Numbered from the stretch's first letter, positions 54,666-63,769 are shown. The stretch is 64,000 bases of DNA from Poseidonocella pacifica (GCF_900111875.1 NZ_FOJU01000004.1:340574-404573); one strand, 5' to 3'. Made by a program: numbers and translations. Notes: generated by a model not told the origin, from the sequence alone.

Positions 54666-55645
54666 GTGAGACCGCAATCAACATGCCCGCCCAACGGCGC
54701 GCGCAACTGAAGTCCGTGTTCATGGCGCTCGGCATGTTGCCCGTGCTGATCCTTCTGGCGTTGGGGTTCGAACTGCTCAGCGGCAAGTTTCTGTCGGTCA
54801 GCAATATCTCTATCGTCATGCAGCAGGCATCGATCAACATCGTCCTCGCTGCGGGAATGACATTCGTCATCCTGACCGGCGGGATCGATCTTTCCGTCGG
54901 CTCTATACTCGCCGCCTCGGCGATGGGGGCGATGATCGCATCGCTCTGGCCGGGGCTCGGGTGGGCCGGCATTCCCATTGGGATGATGATCGGATTGGTA
55001 TTTGGCTTGGCGAACGGGGCAATCATCGCATTGCTGGGGCTGCCGCCGTTCATTGTTACCTTGGGGTCGCTCACGGCGGTGCGCGGGGTCGCGCGCCTGA
55101 TGGGCGGCGATACCACTGTGTTCAACTCCGACTTGCCGTTCGCGGTGATCGGGAATGGATCACTGTTTGGCGTTCCGTGGCTCGCGATCATCGCGCTGGC
55201 GGTCATCTTGGTATCTTGGTTCATCCTGCGCGGAACAGTGCTAGGCACTTGGATCTACGCCGTCGGGGGCAACCGCGAGGCGGCTCGGTTGACCGGGATC
55301 AAGGTCTCGATCGTCCTGCTCTTCGTCTATGGAATGTCGGGCCTGCTGTCGGGCCTCGGGGGCGTCATGTCTGCCGCGCGCCTCTACGCGGCAAACGGCC
55401 TGCAACTGGGGCAAGCCTATGAGCTTGATGCCATCGCTGCGGTGATCCTCGGCGGGACGAGCCTTGTTGGCGGTGTCGGGTCAATCTGGGGGACGCTGAT
55501 CGGAGCGCTGATCATCGCGGTTCTTTCCAACGGTCTGATCCTCACCGGAGTTTCGGACATCTGGCAGTTCATCATCAAAGGACTGGTCATCATCCTGGCG
55601 GTAGCGCTCGATCGCTACCGTTTGAAGGGGGGGGCGCGGACCTGA
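54662..55645 (+). CDS. Sugar ABC transporter permease (RbsC/AraH type)
   Basis: A 327-residue membrane protein with about ten hydrophobic segments. The family signature [20 protein letters not shown] is near residue 80, [19 protein letters not shown] follows, and the coupling region is [18 protein letters not shown] single permease suggests a homodimeric channel. The GTG start overlaps the ATPase stop, indicating coupled translation. Confidence 0.93.
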   Translation: MSETAINMPAQRRAQLKSVFMALGMLPVLILLALGFELLSGKFLSVSNISIVMQQASINIVLAAGMTFVILTGGIDLSVGSILAASAMGAMIASLWPGLGWAGIPIGMMIGLVFGLANGAIIALLGLPPFIVTLGSLTAVRGVARLMGGDTTVFNSDLPFAVIGNGSLFGVPWLAIIALAVILVSWFILRGTVLGTWIYAVGGNREAARLTGIKVSIVLLFVYGMSGLLSGLGGVMSAARLYAANGLQLGQAYELDAIAAVILGGTSLVGGVGSIWGTLIGALIIAVLSNGLILTGVSDIWQFIIKGLVIILAVALDRYRLKGGART

Positions 55646-55691
55646 TCTTACGGGACCGCGCAAGGCGATACGCATAATCATGGAGGATAAC

Positions 55692-56636
55692 ATGCGTAAA
55701 TTCACAACACTACTGTCGGGGACCGCGATTGCGCTCAGTCTGGCCGTTTCGGCCCAAGCGCAGGACAAGCCACTTGAAAGCGTCGGTATCTCTGTTGGGC
55801 TGCTCGGCAACCCGTTCTTTGTCGCCACCATCAAAGGCATTGAGGATGCCGCGCGGGAGATCAATCCCGACGTGCAGATCACATCCGTTTCGGCTGACTA
55901 TGATCTGAACAAGCAGGTCAGCCAGATTGATAACTTCATCGCGGCGGGCGTCGACATCATCATGCTCAACGCCGTGGACGCGTCGGCCATCGCCCCCGCT
56001 GTGGAGCGAGCCAAGGCCAAGGGCGTCGTTGTCGCGGCCTTTGACGTTTCTGCACCCGGTGCGGAAGTCACGGTCATGACCGATAACGTCGCGGCGGGTC
56101 GCAAGGCGTGTCAGTATATCGTCGACCATATCGGCGGTTCGGGCGATGTGGTGCTGATCAACGGGCCACAATCCTCGTCCATCATCGACAGAGCCAACGG
56201 CTGTTCGGAAGTGTTCGCCGCCAATGAGGGGATCAACGTTCTCTCGGACGATCAGAACGGACAGGCATCCCGGGAAGGCGGCCTCGCGGTGATGCAAGGC
56301 CTGCTCACGCGCTTCGACAAGATCGACGGTGTGTTCGCGATCAACGATCCCACGGCGCTTGGGGCTGCGCTTGCTGCCAAGCAATTGAACCGGGATGAGT
56401 TCATCATCACGGGCGTCGACGGGGCACCGGATGTCGAAGAAGCGCTTGGGACCGAAGGGTCGCTGATCAAGGCCTCGGCTTCACAGGACCCCTATACGAT
56501 GGCGGCGGAGTCCATGCGGCTGGCCTATGACGTTCTGCAAGGCAACATGCCGGAGAATGACACCATCCTGCTTGAGCCAGAGCTGATCACGGCTGAAAAC
56601 CTTGAGCAGTACATGGGCTGGACCGCGCCGCGCTAA
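55692..56636 (+). CDS. Sugar ABC transporter substrate-binding protein (RbsB type)
   Basis: A 314-residue periplasmic binding protein with a signal peptide ending near SAQA at residues 22-25. The type I fold includes GISVGLLGNPFFVATIKG, YDLNKQVSQIDNFIAAGVD and FAINDPTALGAALAAK. The start at 55692 is chosen because GGAGG lies five bases upstream; an ATG at 55680 would contain that site. The ligand is likely a pentose or pentulose, given araD and araB downstream. A GC-rich hairpin follows the stop. Confidence 0.92.
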   Translation: MRKFTTLLSGTAIALSLAVSAQAQDKPLESVGISVGLLGNPFFVATIKGIEDAAREINPDVQITSVSADYDLNKQVSQIDNFIAAGVDIIMLNAVDASAIAPAVERAKAKGVVVAAFDVSAPGAEVTVMTDNVAAGRKACQYIVDHIGGSGDVVLINGPQSSSIIDRANGCSEVFAANEGINVLSDDQNGQASREGGLAVMQGLLTRFDKIDGVFAINDPTALGAALAAKQLNRDEFIITGVDGAPDVEEALGTEGSLIKASASQDPYTMAAESMRLAYDVLQGNMPENDTILLEPELITAENLEQYMGWTAPR

Positions 56637-56646
56637 GGCGTCTTGC

Positions 56647-56669
56647 GCGCGCGCCGTCTTGGCGCGCGC
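56647..56669 (+). promoter_or_regulatory. Intercistronic GC hairpin after the binding-protein gene
   Basis: A perfect 9-bp stem (56647-56655 with 56661-56669) with the loop GTCTT lies ten bases after the stop. Such structures commonly stabilise binding-protein messages and reduce downstream expression; it is followed by only a short T run. Confidence 0.55.
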
Positions 56670-56702
56670 CATTTCAACTGTTCACGATCACAAGGACCGC
56701 AC

Positions 56703-57407
56703 ATGTCCCTCGAGGCGCTCAAATCGGCCGTGTTGGAGGCCAACCTTTCGACAGTGAGGAGCGGTCTTGTCACGGCCACGTTTGGCAATGCCAGCGGCAT
56801 AGATCGCGCCACCGGGACGGTCGCCATCAAACCCAGCGGAGTGCCATATGAGGAGATGACCGCCGATCAGATCGTTGCCGTATCTCTCGATGGGGCAATC
56901 ATTGATCAGCGACTGCGGCCCTCTTCCGATCTGGCAACCCATCTGGTGCTCTACCGCGCCTTCCCGGAAATCGGGGCGGTGATCCACACTCACTCGACCT
57001 ATGCCACGATATTTGCGCAGTCGATGGTACCCATTCCGCCGCTCGGAACCACCCATGCGGATTATTTCCGCGGCGCAGTGCCGTTGACGCGGCATCTCAC
57101 GAATACCGAAATCGGCGAACGATACGTTGAGGCGACGGGCGACGCGATTGTCGAAGCGGTCGGCGACCGTGATCCGATGGAAATTCCCGCCGCACTCGTG
57201 GCGGGCCACGGTCCTTTCACGTGGGGGCGCACTCCGGCCGAAGCGGCATTGAATGCTCTGATGCTGGAAGAGGTCGCCCGGATGGCTTGGTGTTCAATGA
57301 TGCTGCGCCCGGGCATCCGGCCGATATCGACTGAACTTCTCGACCGGCATTTCCTCCGCAAGCATGGCGCGGCGGCGACCTATGGCCAACTCGGGGATGA
57401 GACATGA
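56703..57407 (+). CDS. araD: L-ribulose-5-phosphate 4-epimerase (class II aldolase family)
   Basis: A 234-residue zinc enzyme converting L-ribulose-5-phosphate to D-xylulose-5-phosphate. Family motifs: TFGNASGIDR (phosphate-binding Gly-Asn), KPSGVPYEEM, zinc histidines in VIHTHSTYATIFAQ, the epimerase-type PPLGTTHADYF, and LVAGHGPFTWG with the third histidine. The length and the THADYF signature favour AraD over fuculose-phosphate aldolase. AAGGA precedes the ATG. It overlaps the kinase gene by four bases. Confidence 0.9.
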   Translation: MSLEALKSAVLEANLSTVRSGLVTATFGNASGIDRATGTVAIKPSGVPYEEMTADQIVAVSLDGAIIDQRLRPSSDLATHLVLYRAFPEIGAVIHTHSTYATIFAQSMVPIPPLGTTHADYFRGAVPLTRHLTNTEIGERYVEATGDAIVEAVGDRDPMEIPAALVAGHGPFTWGRTPAEAALNALMLEEVARMAWCSMMLRPGIRPISTELLDRHFLRKHGAAATYGQLGDET

Positions 57408-58978
57408 CCTATGTCGCTGGTGCTGACTTTGGCACGTTGAGCGTTCGGGTAACCATTGTCGACACTGGCAGTGGTTTGGTCATCGGAACCGGGGTGGGAG
57501 AGTACCCCCTGACCCGTTCGGCGGCGGATCCGCATCTGGCACAGCAATCCCATTCCGATCATATGAACGCGCTCGAACGCGCCATGGCCGCAGCTATCGA
57601 AGCCTCCGGGATCGAGGGGCAGCAGATCGCCGCATTTGCCGCAGATACCACCGGGTCGAGTGTTGTGGTGGTCGATGACAGGTTGCAACCGCTGGATGAC
57701 TATTACCTGTGGTGCGATCATCGCGCTGCTGCCGAAGCGGCGGAGATCACGGAGCGGGCCCACGCAGAAGGGATCGAGGCGATCAAATGGTGCGGCGGCG
57801 TCTACTCCCATGAATGGGGTTTCGCCAAACTCGTGCATTTCCTTCGGCACAATCCCGAAAAACGTGAACGAGCGGCCACCGCTCTGGAGCATTGCGATAT
57901 GCTCGTTGCGACGCTCTGCGGGGTATCGGATCCGGCAGAGGTTCCGCGCAGCATCTGTGCCATGGGTCATAAATGGATGTGGGGGGACGCGTGGGGAGGC
58001 TATCCGCCCCAAGCATTCTTCGATGGTGTCGATCCGCTCTTGCAAGGCTGGGTCGACCGAATGGGCGGGCGATTTGGCGATTCCACAGAAATTGCCGGTC
58101 ATCTTTCGCCCGAGTGGGCGGCTCGATTGGGGTTGAAGGCCGACATTCCGATACCCTTTGGAGCCTTCGACTCCCATTGGGATGCAGTGGGCGTGGGTTG
58201 CCGTCAGGGGGATCTGGTCAACGTTGTGGGGACGTCGACCTGCATGATCGCTGAAGGACCGCTGGAGATGCAGCCCGTCAGGGGCATCTGCGGTGCTGTG
58301 CCCCGCAGCGTGGTTCCGGGTGCCATGGGCGTCGAAGCGGGCCAATCGGCCACCGGCGACATTTTCTCGGCCATCGCGCGACGCGCGGGGCGCGCTCTAG
58401 TCGACTTGATAGAAGAAATTGGCGATCCCGCGCCGGGGGCGTCGGGGTTGTTGCGGCTGGTGTGGGACAACGGTGACCGTACCGTGCTTGTCCGCCCCGA
58501 TCTCGGGGGGATCACCTTGGGCTGGGACTTGGGCCATGAGCCCCAAGATGAGCTTCATGCAGCGATCGAAGGCATGGCCATGCATGTGCGCCTTATCACT
58601 GAGCGTATGCAGGACGGCGGATTGGAACTCACCCGGGTGATCAACGGCGGGGGCATTCCGCCCAAGAACCCACTGCTGAACAAGGTCTATGCCGACGTCA
58701 TCGGGACGGATGTGCATGTTCCGGTGCGACCTTCGACCGGGTTGGGCGCTTGCATCTTCGCGGCCCATGCCGCCGGTATCTTTGCGACGATCCCCGAGGC
58801 CCAAGCGCGACTCTGCCCCGAACTTACGGTGTTTCCAAGCGACCCGGATCGCCACGCCCGTTATGGAGACCTCTTTGCGATGTTCAGGGATCTCTACTTC
58901 GGGTTTGGCGAAGGACGATCGGTTCCCCTTGGCCAGATCCTTCCACGTTTGCGCCAATACCGAATGAATGGAGCCTAG
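57404..58978 (+). CDS. araB: Ribulokinase (FGGY family)
   Basis: A 524-residue FGGY kinase. The N-terminal phosphate motif is YVAGADFGTLSVRVTIVD. FAADTTGSSVVVVD and YYLWCDHRAAAEA are typical for ribulokinases. VNVVGTSTCMIAEG and GAMGVEAGQSATGDIF form the ribulokinase-type substrate and adenosine regions, and RVINGGGIPPKNPLL ends the ATP site. It phosphorylates L-ribulose (or related pentuloses) for AraD. No L-arabinose isomerase is encoded nearby. It is the last gene of the operon. Confidence 0.91.
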   Translation: MTYVAGADFGTLSVRVTIVDTGSGLVIGTGVGEYPLTRSAADPHLAQQSHSDHMNALERAMAAAIEASGIEGQQIAAFAADTTGSSVVVVDDRLQPLDDYYLWCDHRAAAEAAEITERAHAEGIEAIKWCGGVYSHEWGFAKLVHFLRHNPEKRERAATALEHCDMLVATLCGVSDPAEVPRSICAMGHKWMWGDAWGGYPPQAFFDGVDPLLQGWVDRMGGRFGDSTEIAGHLSPEWAARLGLKADIPIPFGAFDSHWDAVGVGCRQGDLVNVVGTSTCMIAEGPLEMQPVRGICGAVPRSVVPGAMGVEAGQSATGDIFSAIARRAGRALVDLIEEIGDPAPGASGLLRLVWDNGDRTVLVRPDLGGITLGWDLGHEPQDELHAAIEGMAMHVRLITERMQDGGLELTRVINGGGIPPKNPLLNKVYADVIGTDVHVPVRPSTGLGACIFAAHAAGIFATIPEAQARLCPELTVFPSDPDRHARYGDLFAMFRDLYFGFGEGRSVPLGQILPRLRQYRMNGA

Positions 58979-59207
58979 TCGCAGCCTTTGACCGGCCGAA
59001 CTGTTGGGGCGTGAAGGGCGACATTGCCCCTGATGGGAATTGCGCCGCAGATCCCGCCTGCTTCCTCTTTGGAGCAGCCTGCCTCGGGCGGCGCGGCGGC
59101 GAGACGCGCAATGCGTGGTGACATGCCTGCGGAGGGTGCCGCATAGGAGCGCGGCAAGCTTCGCCGCGATGATGGGTGGGAAGTATCATGGAGGTATTGC
59201 CCCTCAC

Positions 59208-59239
59208 TTGAGTTGGGAACTTTGGCTTAGCATGCTACG
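59208..59239 (+). promoter_or_regulatory. Promoter and palindromic operator of the marR-family gene
   Basis: CTTAGCATGCTACG (59226-59239) is a near-palindrome ending three bases before the ATG. TTGAGT (59208-59213) and ATGCTA (59232-59237) are 18 bases apart and could be the -35 and -10. This would start transcription about at the ATG, so the message may be leaderless; no ribosome site is present. Almost the same palindrome occurs at 60246-60259. Confidence 0.55.
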
Positions 59240-59242
59240 CAC

Positions 59243-59686
59243 ATGAACATGACATCCCGTCGATATCTCTTTCATCTCCTGCTGCATTCTGCCGATCTGC
59301 TGGATGAGGAACTGACCCGCCGTCTCAAGCCGCTTGGCATTGGCCCCCGACAGGCGCGCGTGATCGAGGGGTTGGGCCGGATGGGCGAGGTGTCTCAGGC
59401 GCAACTGGCGCGGGCGTTTCGCATCACGCAGGCAAGCATGAGCACGATGACATCCCGGTTGATCGCGGGGGGCTACATCGCCCGAAAGCCCGATCCGAAG
59501 GATTCCCGCGGCAACCTGCTGTTTCTGTCAGAAGAGGGCCGGGCGTTGCTATCGGAGATAGATCGGATCTGGGCATCTATGGACGACTTCGCCGCCGAAG
59601 CCATTGGTCAGGACCGATACAAGGCTCTGGCCCAAGAGGCCGGGGCATTGCGCGATGCCCTCGGAGGAAAACGCCCCGGCGAGTGA
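59243..59686 (+). CDS. MarR-family transcriptional regulator
   Basis: A 147-residue winged-helix regulator. Helices before LGIGPRQARVIEGLGR lead to the helix-turn-helix VSQAQLARAFRITQASMSTMTSRL and the wing RKPDPKDSRGNLLFLSEEG. MarR proteins usually bind 14-20-bp palindromes and autoregulate. A suitable palindrome lies in its own promoter, and a matching one lies upstream of the convergent Pro/Gly-rich gene, so both may be its targets. An ATG two codons later (59249) is a possible start. Confidence 0.9.
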   Translation: MNMTSRRYLFHLLLHSADLLDEELTRRLKPLGIGPRQARVIEGLGRMGEVSQAQLARAFRITQASMSTMTSRLIAGGYIARKPDPKDSRGNLLFLSEEGRALLSEIDRIWASMDDFAAEAIGQDRYKALAQEAGALRDALGGKRPGE

Positions 59687-59706
59687 GGGCGGTTTCCTGT
59701 AGGTGA

Positions 59707-60207
59707 TCAGAACCGGATATCGACGGTGGACTGGGTCAGGTCGAGCCCAGCCTCTTCCAGAGCCGAAAGCAGTTGTTCCTGATAGTTTTCCTCCTCTGAC
59801 GAGTCCGAGAGTTGGTCAACAATGGACTGCATAAGCTGAACAGAGGTATCCTCCGTTCCTTTGCCTTGCGCCCCTTGAGGACCGCCTTGGCCACCGCCCT
59901 TAGGGCCACCAGAACCACCGGGCCTGCCTGCGCCTTCTGGGCCGCCCGCGCCTTGCGGCCCGCCGGTGCCGGACTGTTCAGCCAGTGATCGCGCGTCAAT
60001 TCCCGCTTCGGCCAGAGCTTGGGTCAGGCCACTTCCCTTGCTGATCCCGGCGCTTTTGATCCCTTCGACCAGCGCTTTGGCATCGTCGTCAGACAGATTG
60101 CTGCTGTCAACTTTTGTAAGCAATTCGCTCAACGCATCGTTTTGTGCCGTGGTCAGCGGGTTGGCGCTGTGGCCGGCCATGCCCGGCATCGTGCCTGATA
60201 TCATCAT
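59707..60207 (-). CDS. Unrecognised Pro/Gly-rich protein with two helical ends
   Basis: A 166-residue protein. The N-terminal 80 residues are helical with a repeated pattern (SELLTKVDSSNLSDDDAKAL, then LTQALAEAGIDARSL) that has an EF-hand-like acidic stretch but no clear calcium loop. The middle 35 residues are a collagen-like run of Gly, Pro and Gln (GGPQGAGGPEGAG and similar). The last 50 residues are acidic and helical (SIVDQLSDSSEEENYQEQLL). No signal peptide is present. The start at 60207 has GAGGTGA five bases upstream. Its promoter contains the palindrome shared with the marR gene. Confidence 0.7.
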   Translation of the reverse strand: MMISGTMPGMAGHSANPLTTAQNDALSELLTKVDSSNLSDDDAKALVEGIKSAGISKGSGLTQALAEAGIDARSLAEQSGTGGPQGAGGPEGAGRPGGSGGPKGGGQGGPQGAQGKGTEDTSVQLMQSIVDQLSDSSEEENYQEQLLSALEEAGLDLTQSTVDIRF

Positions 60208-60244
60208 GTCTTCACCTCGAAAGCTCTGCATTTCTGTCGTCTAT

Positions 60245-60260
60245 ACTTAGCCTGCTAAGT
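60245..60260 (-). promoter_or_regulatory. Perfect palindrome upstream of the Pro/Gly-rich gene, candidate MarR operator
   Basis: ACTTAGC (60245-60251) and GCTAAGT (60254-60260) are perfect 7-bp arms around CT. The site lies 38-53 bases upstream of the start codon, where a -10 (TAAGTATAG region on the minus strand) would overlap it. The core CTTAGCNTGCTANG matches the marR promoter site. Confidence 0.6.
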
Positions 60261-60508
60261 TAAACCGAATGTTTAGATGCACGCTTGGTGCGCGACTGTT
60301 TCTGAGGAGCGATGGGAATGCCTGTAAGGTGCTTTATTAAAAGGAAAATAACCTGTCTTATCACCTGCCCGAGACCTGCGGGGCATCGGGGAATTTCCGC
60401 AACGAAATGCCGAAGCGCGCGACGGAGAAACGGATCGCAGGCGTTTGGTCGGCTGTGTGCGCCCCGAAACTGACGCGGCGAGCACTGGCAATCAGAAGGA
60501 TCTCACAG

Positions 60509-60823
60509 GTGAAAAAGTATACGGTTTTCGCTCCGGCTCTCATCGCGGCCCTCGCGCTCGCTGGGAGTGCAGGCGCCCAGCAACAACGCCCTCCCAAACC
60601 GGATTTCAGCGCTCTTGCCAAGGAGGTCGGCGTACCAGTGCCCGCGCTTACGGCATGTCTGCGCCCCGCGAAGAAAGATGGCGAAGCACCGGTGCGCGGC
60701 AAGCGACCGGATCGGCCCAAGGCGAAACAAGTTGCAAACTGTCTTGGCGAGGCAGGATACACCGTCCCCGAGGCCGAGCTTGCAAAAGCCCTGAAGGCCG
60801 CGCGCCCGCCAAAGCGCGATTGA
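60509..60823 (+). CDS. Small secreted protein of unknown function
   Basis: A 104-residue product. A signal peptide (KKYTVFAPALIAALALAGSAGAQ, cleaved after AGA) leads to a mature domain of about 80 residues with two cysteines in similar settings (TACLRPAKKDG and ANCLGEAGYTV), suggesting a disulfide and a possible internal duplication around VPALTACLR and VANCLGEAGYTVPEAEL. The GTG at 60509 is used because AAGGA lies eight bases upstream and it starts the signal peptide cleanly. I recognise no family. Confidence 0.65.
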   Translation: MKKYTVFAPALIAALALAGSAGAQQQRPPKPDFSALAKEVGVPVPALTACLRPAKKDGEAPVRGKRPDRPKAKQVANCLGEAGYTVPEAELAKALKAARPPKRD

Positions 60824-61046
60824 CGAAGGCAGACCTGTAAACCGAGTGTGGCGCAAAGCTCCTTCGGCCCCGAGCGGATTGGCGATATCAACGGCCAATT
60901 TCGCTCGGACATGGGCTCTACGTTCCAACAGTTCAGGTCAAAAGGGTTTCGTTGCTGCCCTTCCACACCCTATCAAATCGCCGGCCTTTCATCGCAGACT
61001 CGGTTGTTTTCCACACCAATAATCCTGCCCGGTGGGCTTTGGTTAC

Positions 61047-61592
61047 TTACGCAGCGCTCTTCCACTCTTCGGGTGTGACATAGGCGACAGCATCATCCAC
61101 GCTGACCATCACATCGCCATCCTGAATATTGATCTGAAGTTTCATCGCGCGGCTTGCCAGTTTGGCCAATGCGTCGGTGTCGGATGGTGAAAGGTTTACC
61201 ACCTGAAGATTGTCGAAACGGGTGGTGCTGTTTTTGATCTTGTCCCACCACATCTCGGCCGTCCTGCCACCATAGGGATAGACAATGACCTTCTTTGCCT
61301 TGCTGCAGGATTGGCGGATTACTTTCTCGCTTGGGAGACCCAAGGCCACCCACACATCAAGCTCACCGCTCAGGCTTTTCTGCCAGATGTCTGGTTCGTC
61401 ATCGGTCGAAAGGCCCTTCGTCATTTCCAACTGCTCATGAGCATTCAGCGCAAAGGCGACGATACGCACCATCAAGCGTTCATCCGTCTCAGATGGGTGC
61501 TTGGCAACGGTCAGTTTATGGGTCTCGTAATAATGACGATCCATGTCGGAGACTGAGAGTTCAATTTTATAAATAGTGGCCTTTTGCGCCAT
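61047..61592 (-). CDS. YaeQ-family protein
   Basis: A 181-residue protein with the YaeQ pattern: ATIYKIELSVSDMDRHYYE at the start, ERLMVRIVAFALNAHEQLEMT, PDIWQKSLSGELDVWVALG with the acidic nuclease-like residues, and KKVIVYPYGGRTAEMWW. YaeQ has a restriction-endonuclease-like (PD-(D/E)xK) fold but no established activity. The ATG at 61592 begins the conserved part. It is the last ordinary chromosomal gene before the tRNA fragment. Confidence 0.92.
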   Translation of the reverse strand: MAQKATIYKIELSVSDMDRHYYETHKLTVAKHPSETDERLMVRIVAFALNAHEQLEMTKGLSTDDEPDIWQKSLSGELDVWVALGLPSEKVIRQSCSKAKKVIVYPYGGRTAEMWWDKIKNSTTRFDNLQVVNLSPSDTDALAKLASRAMKLQINIQDGDVMVSVDDAVAYVTPEEWKSAA

Positions 61593-61790
61593 AACGTGTT
61601 CCAAATCATCAATGATTGGGATGCCTACTCCGTCCCGTGCCCTTTGGAAAGCGGAATGCCCCGGCAATCGCAGGCGCGCGACCCTCCGCAAGACCGCGAA
61701 CTTATCACCTTGGCGCCATCCCAGAAGGAGTTCACCGCGGCCCAGATCGCCCCACGTGGGCGGGCGACACTACGAACATTTAGGAAAATT

Positions 61791-61834
61791 TGGTAGCGGA
61801 GGAGGGACTTGAACCCCCGACACGCGGATTATGA
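61791..61834 (-). other. tRNA 3' fragment (CAT anticodon), probable attachment-site half
   Basis: Read on the minus strand, these 44 bases run from the anticodon loop (T-CAT-AA) through TCCGC, a T arm with GGGGGTTCAAGTCCC, the acceptor half CTCCGCT, A and CCA. The sequence beyond 61834 does not supply a matching anticodon stem, D arm or 5' acceptor (AGCGGAG expected), so the tRNA is cut there. A tyrosine recombinase gene begins 250 bases further on. This is the pattern left when an element integrates into a tRNA gene, the intact copy lying at the far end. Confidence 0.75.
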
Positions 61835-62080
61835 TGCAGCAAGATCGGTCTGACGGCACGCTACACCATAAGATAGTGTGAGACGCCGGAAGACGGAAAT
61901 ATTTCATATTTCCAATTGCATAGCCACCGCACCCTGCGTCTCATTCGTCCTCATGCGACCTCGCGAAATCGCTCCCCAGCGCAGCGATTTCGCCACCCCA
62001 GCGCCACCCCAAAGGATTTTTCCTTCCGGGCGAATTCAAACGGATCGACTTCCCCCTCGCTAACAACGAGGAGCACGACC

Positions 62081-63556
62081 ATGGCGACCACCAATGCCAC
62101 CGCCCCCCGAGATTTTACCGATGTCTTCGTCCGCGGCTTCAAGAACGAGTCCGGCAAACGGGTCGAGATCCGCGACACCAAGATCACCGGGCTGGTGATG
62201 CGGGTGACGCCCAAAAACAAGAAGAGCTTCACGCTGCACACCCGCACCCGCGTAGGTGACAAGGTGCAGATCACGATCGGGACCTACCCCGCCATCTCGC
62301 TGAAGGACGCGCGCAAGATCGCGATGAACCACCTCGCCGATATTCGCCGGGGCCATGATCCCCGGGAGCAGGCCCGGCTCGCCAAGGCGCTCGCCGAGGC
62401 CCAAAGCCTAACCCTGACCGATCTGCTTGATGAGGTCGAGCCGATCTTCGCCCTCACCAAGTCAACCTGGCGCGCTGGCAGCCGCTATGGTCGCACGAAG
62501 CCCGAGGCACGGGCTGCAATCGAAAACGTCTTCCAGTCGCTTCTTGGAAAGCCACTGAACAAGATCAGTCAGTCGGACTTTGCTAAAGCGGTAAAGGGAT
62601 ACACCCCAAAGCGACCGCGGAAGGGCAAGACCAGCGCAAACGGCTCGGTTGCGCGCGCTTTGACGTATCTCCGTCCGGTGTTCGACTGGGCCTCCAGCCG
62701 CGGCCGGTTCCGGAAGGAGGGCGCAGGACGAGAGCCGAAGCTGGAATTGCCAGATCTGGCCCTCATCCACGACCCGTCTATCGATGACCCGACCCTTGAG
62801 GGGAAACGGGATCGCGTGCTCACTCAGGATGAGCTGATTAGCGTCATGCCTTTGCTGGTCTATCCAGCTCCGGCAGGGCTGCGGTCAAATCTTGATCCGC
62901 ATGAGGATTACGGTCCTGTGGCCTTTCGCTTCCTATTCCTCACATTGTCCCGTCGCGAGGAGGTCGCCGGTGCGCGCCGCAAGGACATCGATGTGCGCGC
63001 TCGCACTTGGACAAAGACGGTGAAAACTCGGCGCAAGCCCGGCTCCCATGGCACTGCGGAACGCCGCAAGGTAACTGTCCCGCTGTCGAACGCAGCAATC
63101 GACCTTCTGCTTTCGCTCCCAAGCTTCGTCGAGGGACAGCCGGAAGATCTCGTCTTCCCCTCGTCGGGTGGGGGCCCTCTCGGCAACTGGGACCGGACGC
63201 AGGACACTATCAATCAGGCAAGTGGAACATCTGGTTGGCACCGCCATGATCTCCGGCGGACTGCGGCAACCATCCTCGGTCAGTTGGGGGTCCAGCCTGC
63301 CGTGACCGATACCCTCCTATGCCATGTAAACCCCTACAACCGGGAACAGGTATCTTCAGCAGCGCCGAACTACATGATCGAAAAAAAGATCCTGCACGAT
63401 GCTATCGATCAGGAACGTGTCGCGGTGAACAAGCTTGCGGATGCTTTGGCGTCCATCTGCACGCCCAGCCAGGTCTCCGAGCTGGCGCGCCCTGAAGGAG
63501 CAACGCCTTCCGCTCCGGCTGAGCGGCGCAAGTCGCCCTGGGCCCGCTCTGCGTAG
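62081..63556 (+). CDS. Tyrosine-type integrase with DUF4102-like arm-binding domain
   Basis: A 491-residue phage/island integrase. Residues about 10-100 form the arm-site domain (VEIRDTKITGLVMRV, ITIGTYPAISLKDARKIA), followed by a SAM-like core-binding domain and the catalytic domain. That domain has an arginine in FLTLSRREEVAGAR, His-x-x-Arg in WHRHDLRRTAATILG, a histidine in LLCHVNP and a likely nucleophile tyrosine near APNYMIEKK. GAGGAG lies seven bases before the ATG; the open frame upstream to 61916 overlaps the probable attachment region. It should integrate and excise the element that starts at the tRNA fragment. Confidence 0.9.
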   Translation: MATTNATAPRDFTDVFVRGFKNESGKRVEIRDTKITGLVMRVTPKNKKSFTLHTRTRVGDKVQITIGTYPAISLKDARKIAMNHLADIRRGHDPREQARLAKALAEAQSLTLTDLLDEVEPIFALTKSTWRAGSRYGRTKPEARAAIENVFQSLLGKPLNKISQSDFAKAVKGYTPKRPRKGKTSANGSVARALTYLRPVFDWASSRGRFRKEGAGREPKLELPDLALIHDPSIDDPTLEGKRDRVLTQDELISVMPLLVYPAPAGLRSNLDPHEDYGPVAFRFLFLTLSRREEVAGARRKDIDVRARTWTKTVKTRRKPGSHGTAERRKVTVPLSNAAIDLLLSLPSFVEGQPEDLVFPSSGGGPLGNWDRTQDTINQASGTSGWHRHDLRRTAATILGQLGVQPAVTDTLLCHVNPYNREQVSSAAPNYMIEKKILHDAIDQERVAVNKLADALASICTPSQVSELARPEGATPSAPAERRKSPWARSA

Positions 63557-63769
63557 GGTGGTCACGGGGCGAGCCTTTCATGCCCTGAAACGGAACTGCG
63601 AGCGGGGGGATAAAGGCACGCCGCTCGCAGATGTCCGTCGATGCCAATTCTTCAAGTCAGAAGGCGACACAGCGGTCTGGGCTATGTCTGAAAATCGTGT
63701 TGGTGTTGCTTCGTTTTTGCAGTAATCGGCCAAGATTGTCTCTCCGCGCACAGACGGAGATCCCACAGC

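Noticed and set aside
61791..61880. A complete tRNA on the minus strand
   Set aside because: The 3' half is convincing, but the bases that should form the 5' anticodon stem, D arm and acceptor do not pair with it, so only a fragment is called.
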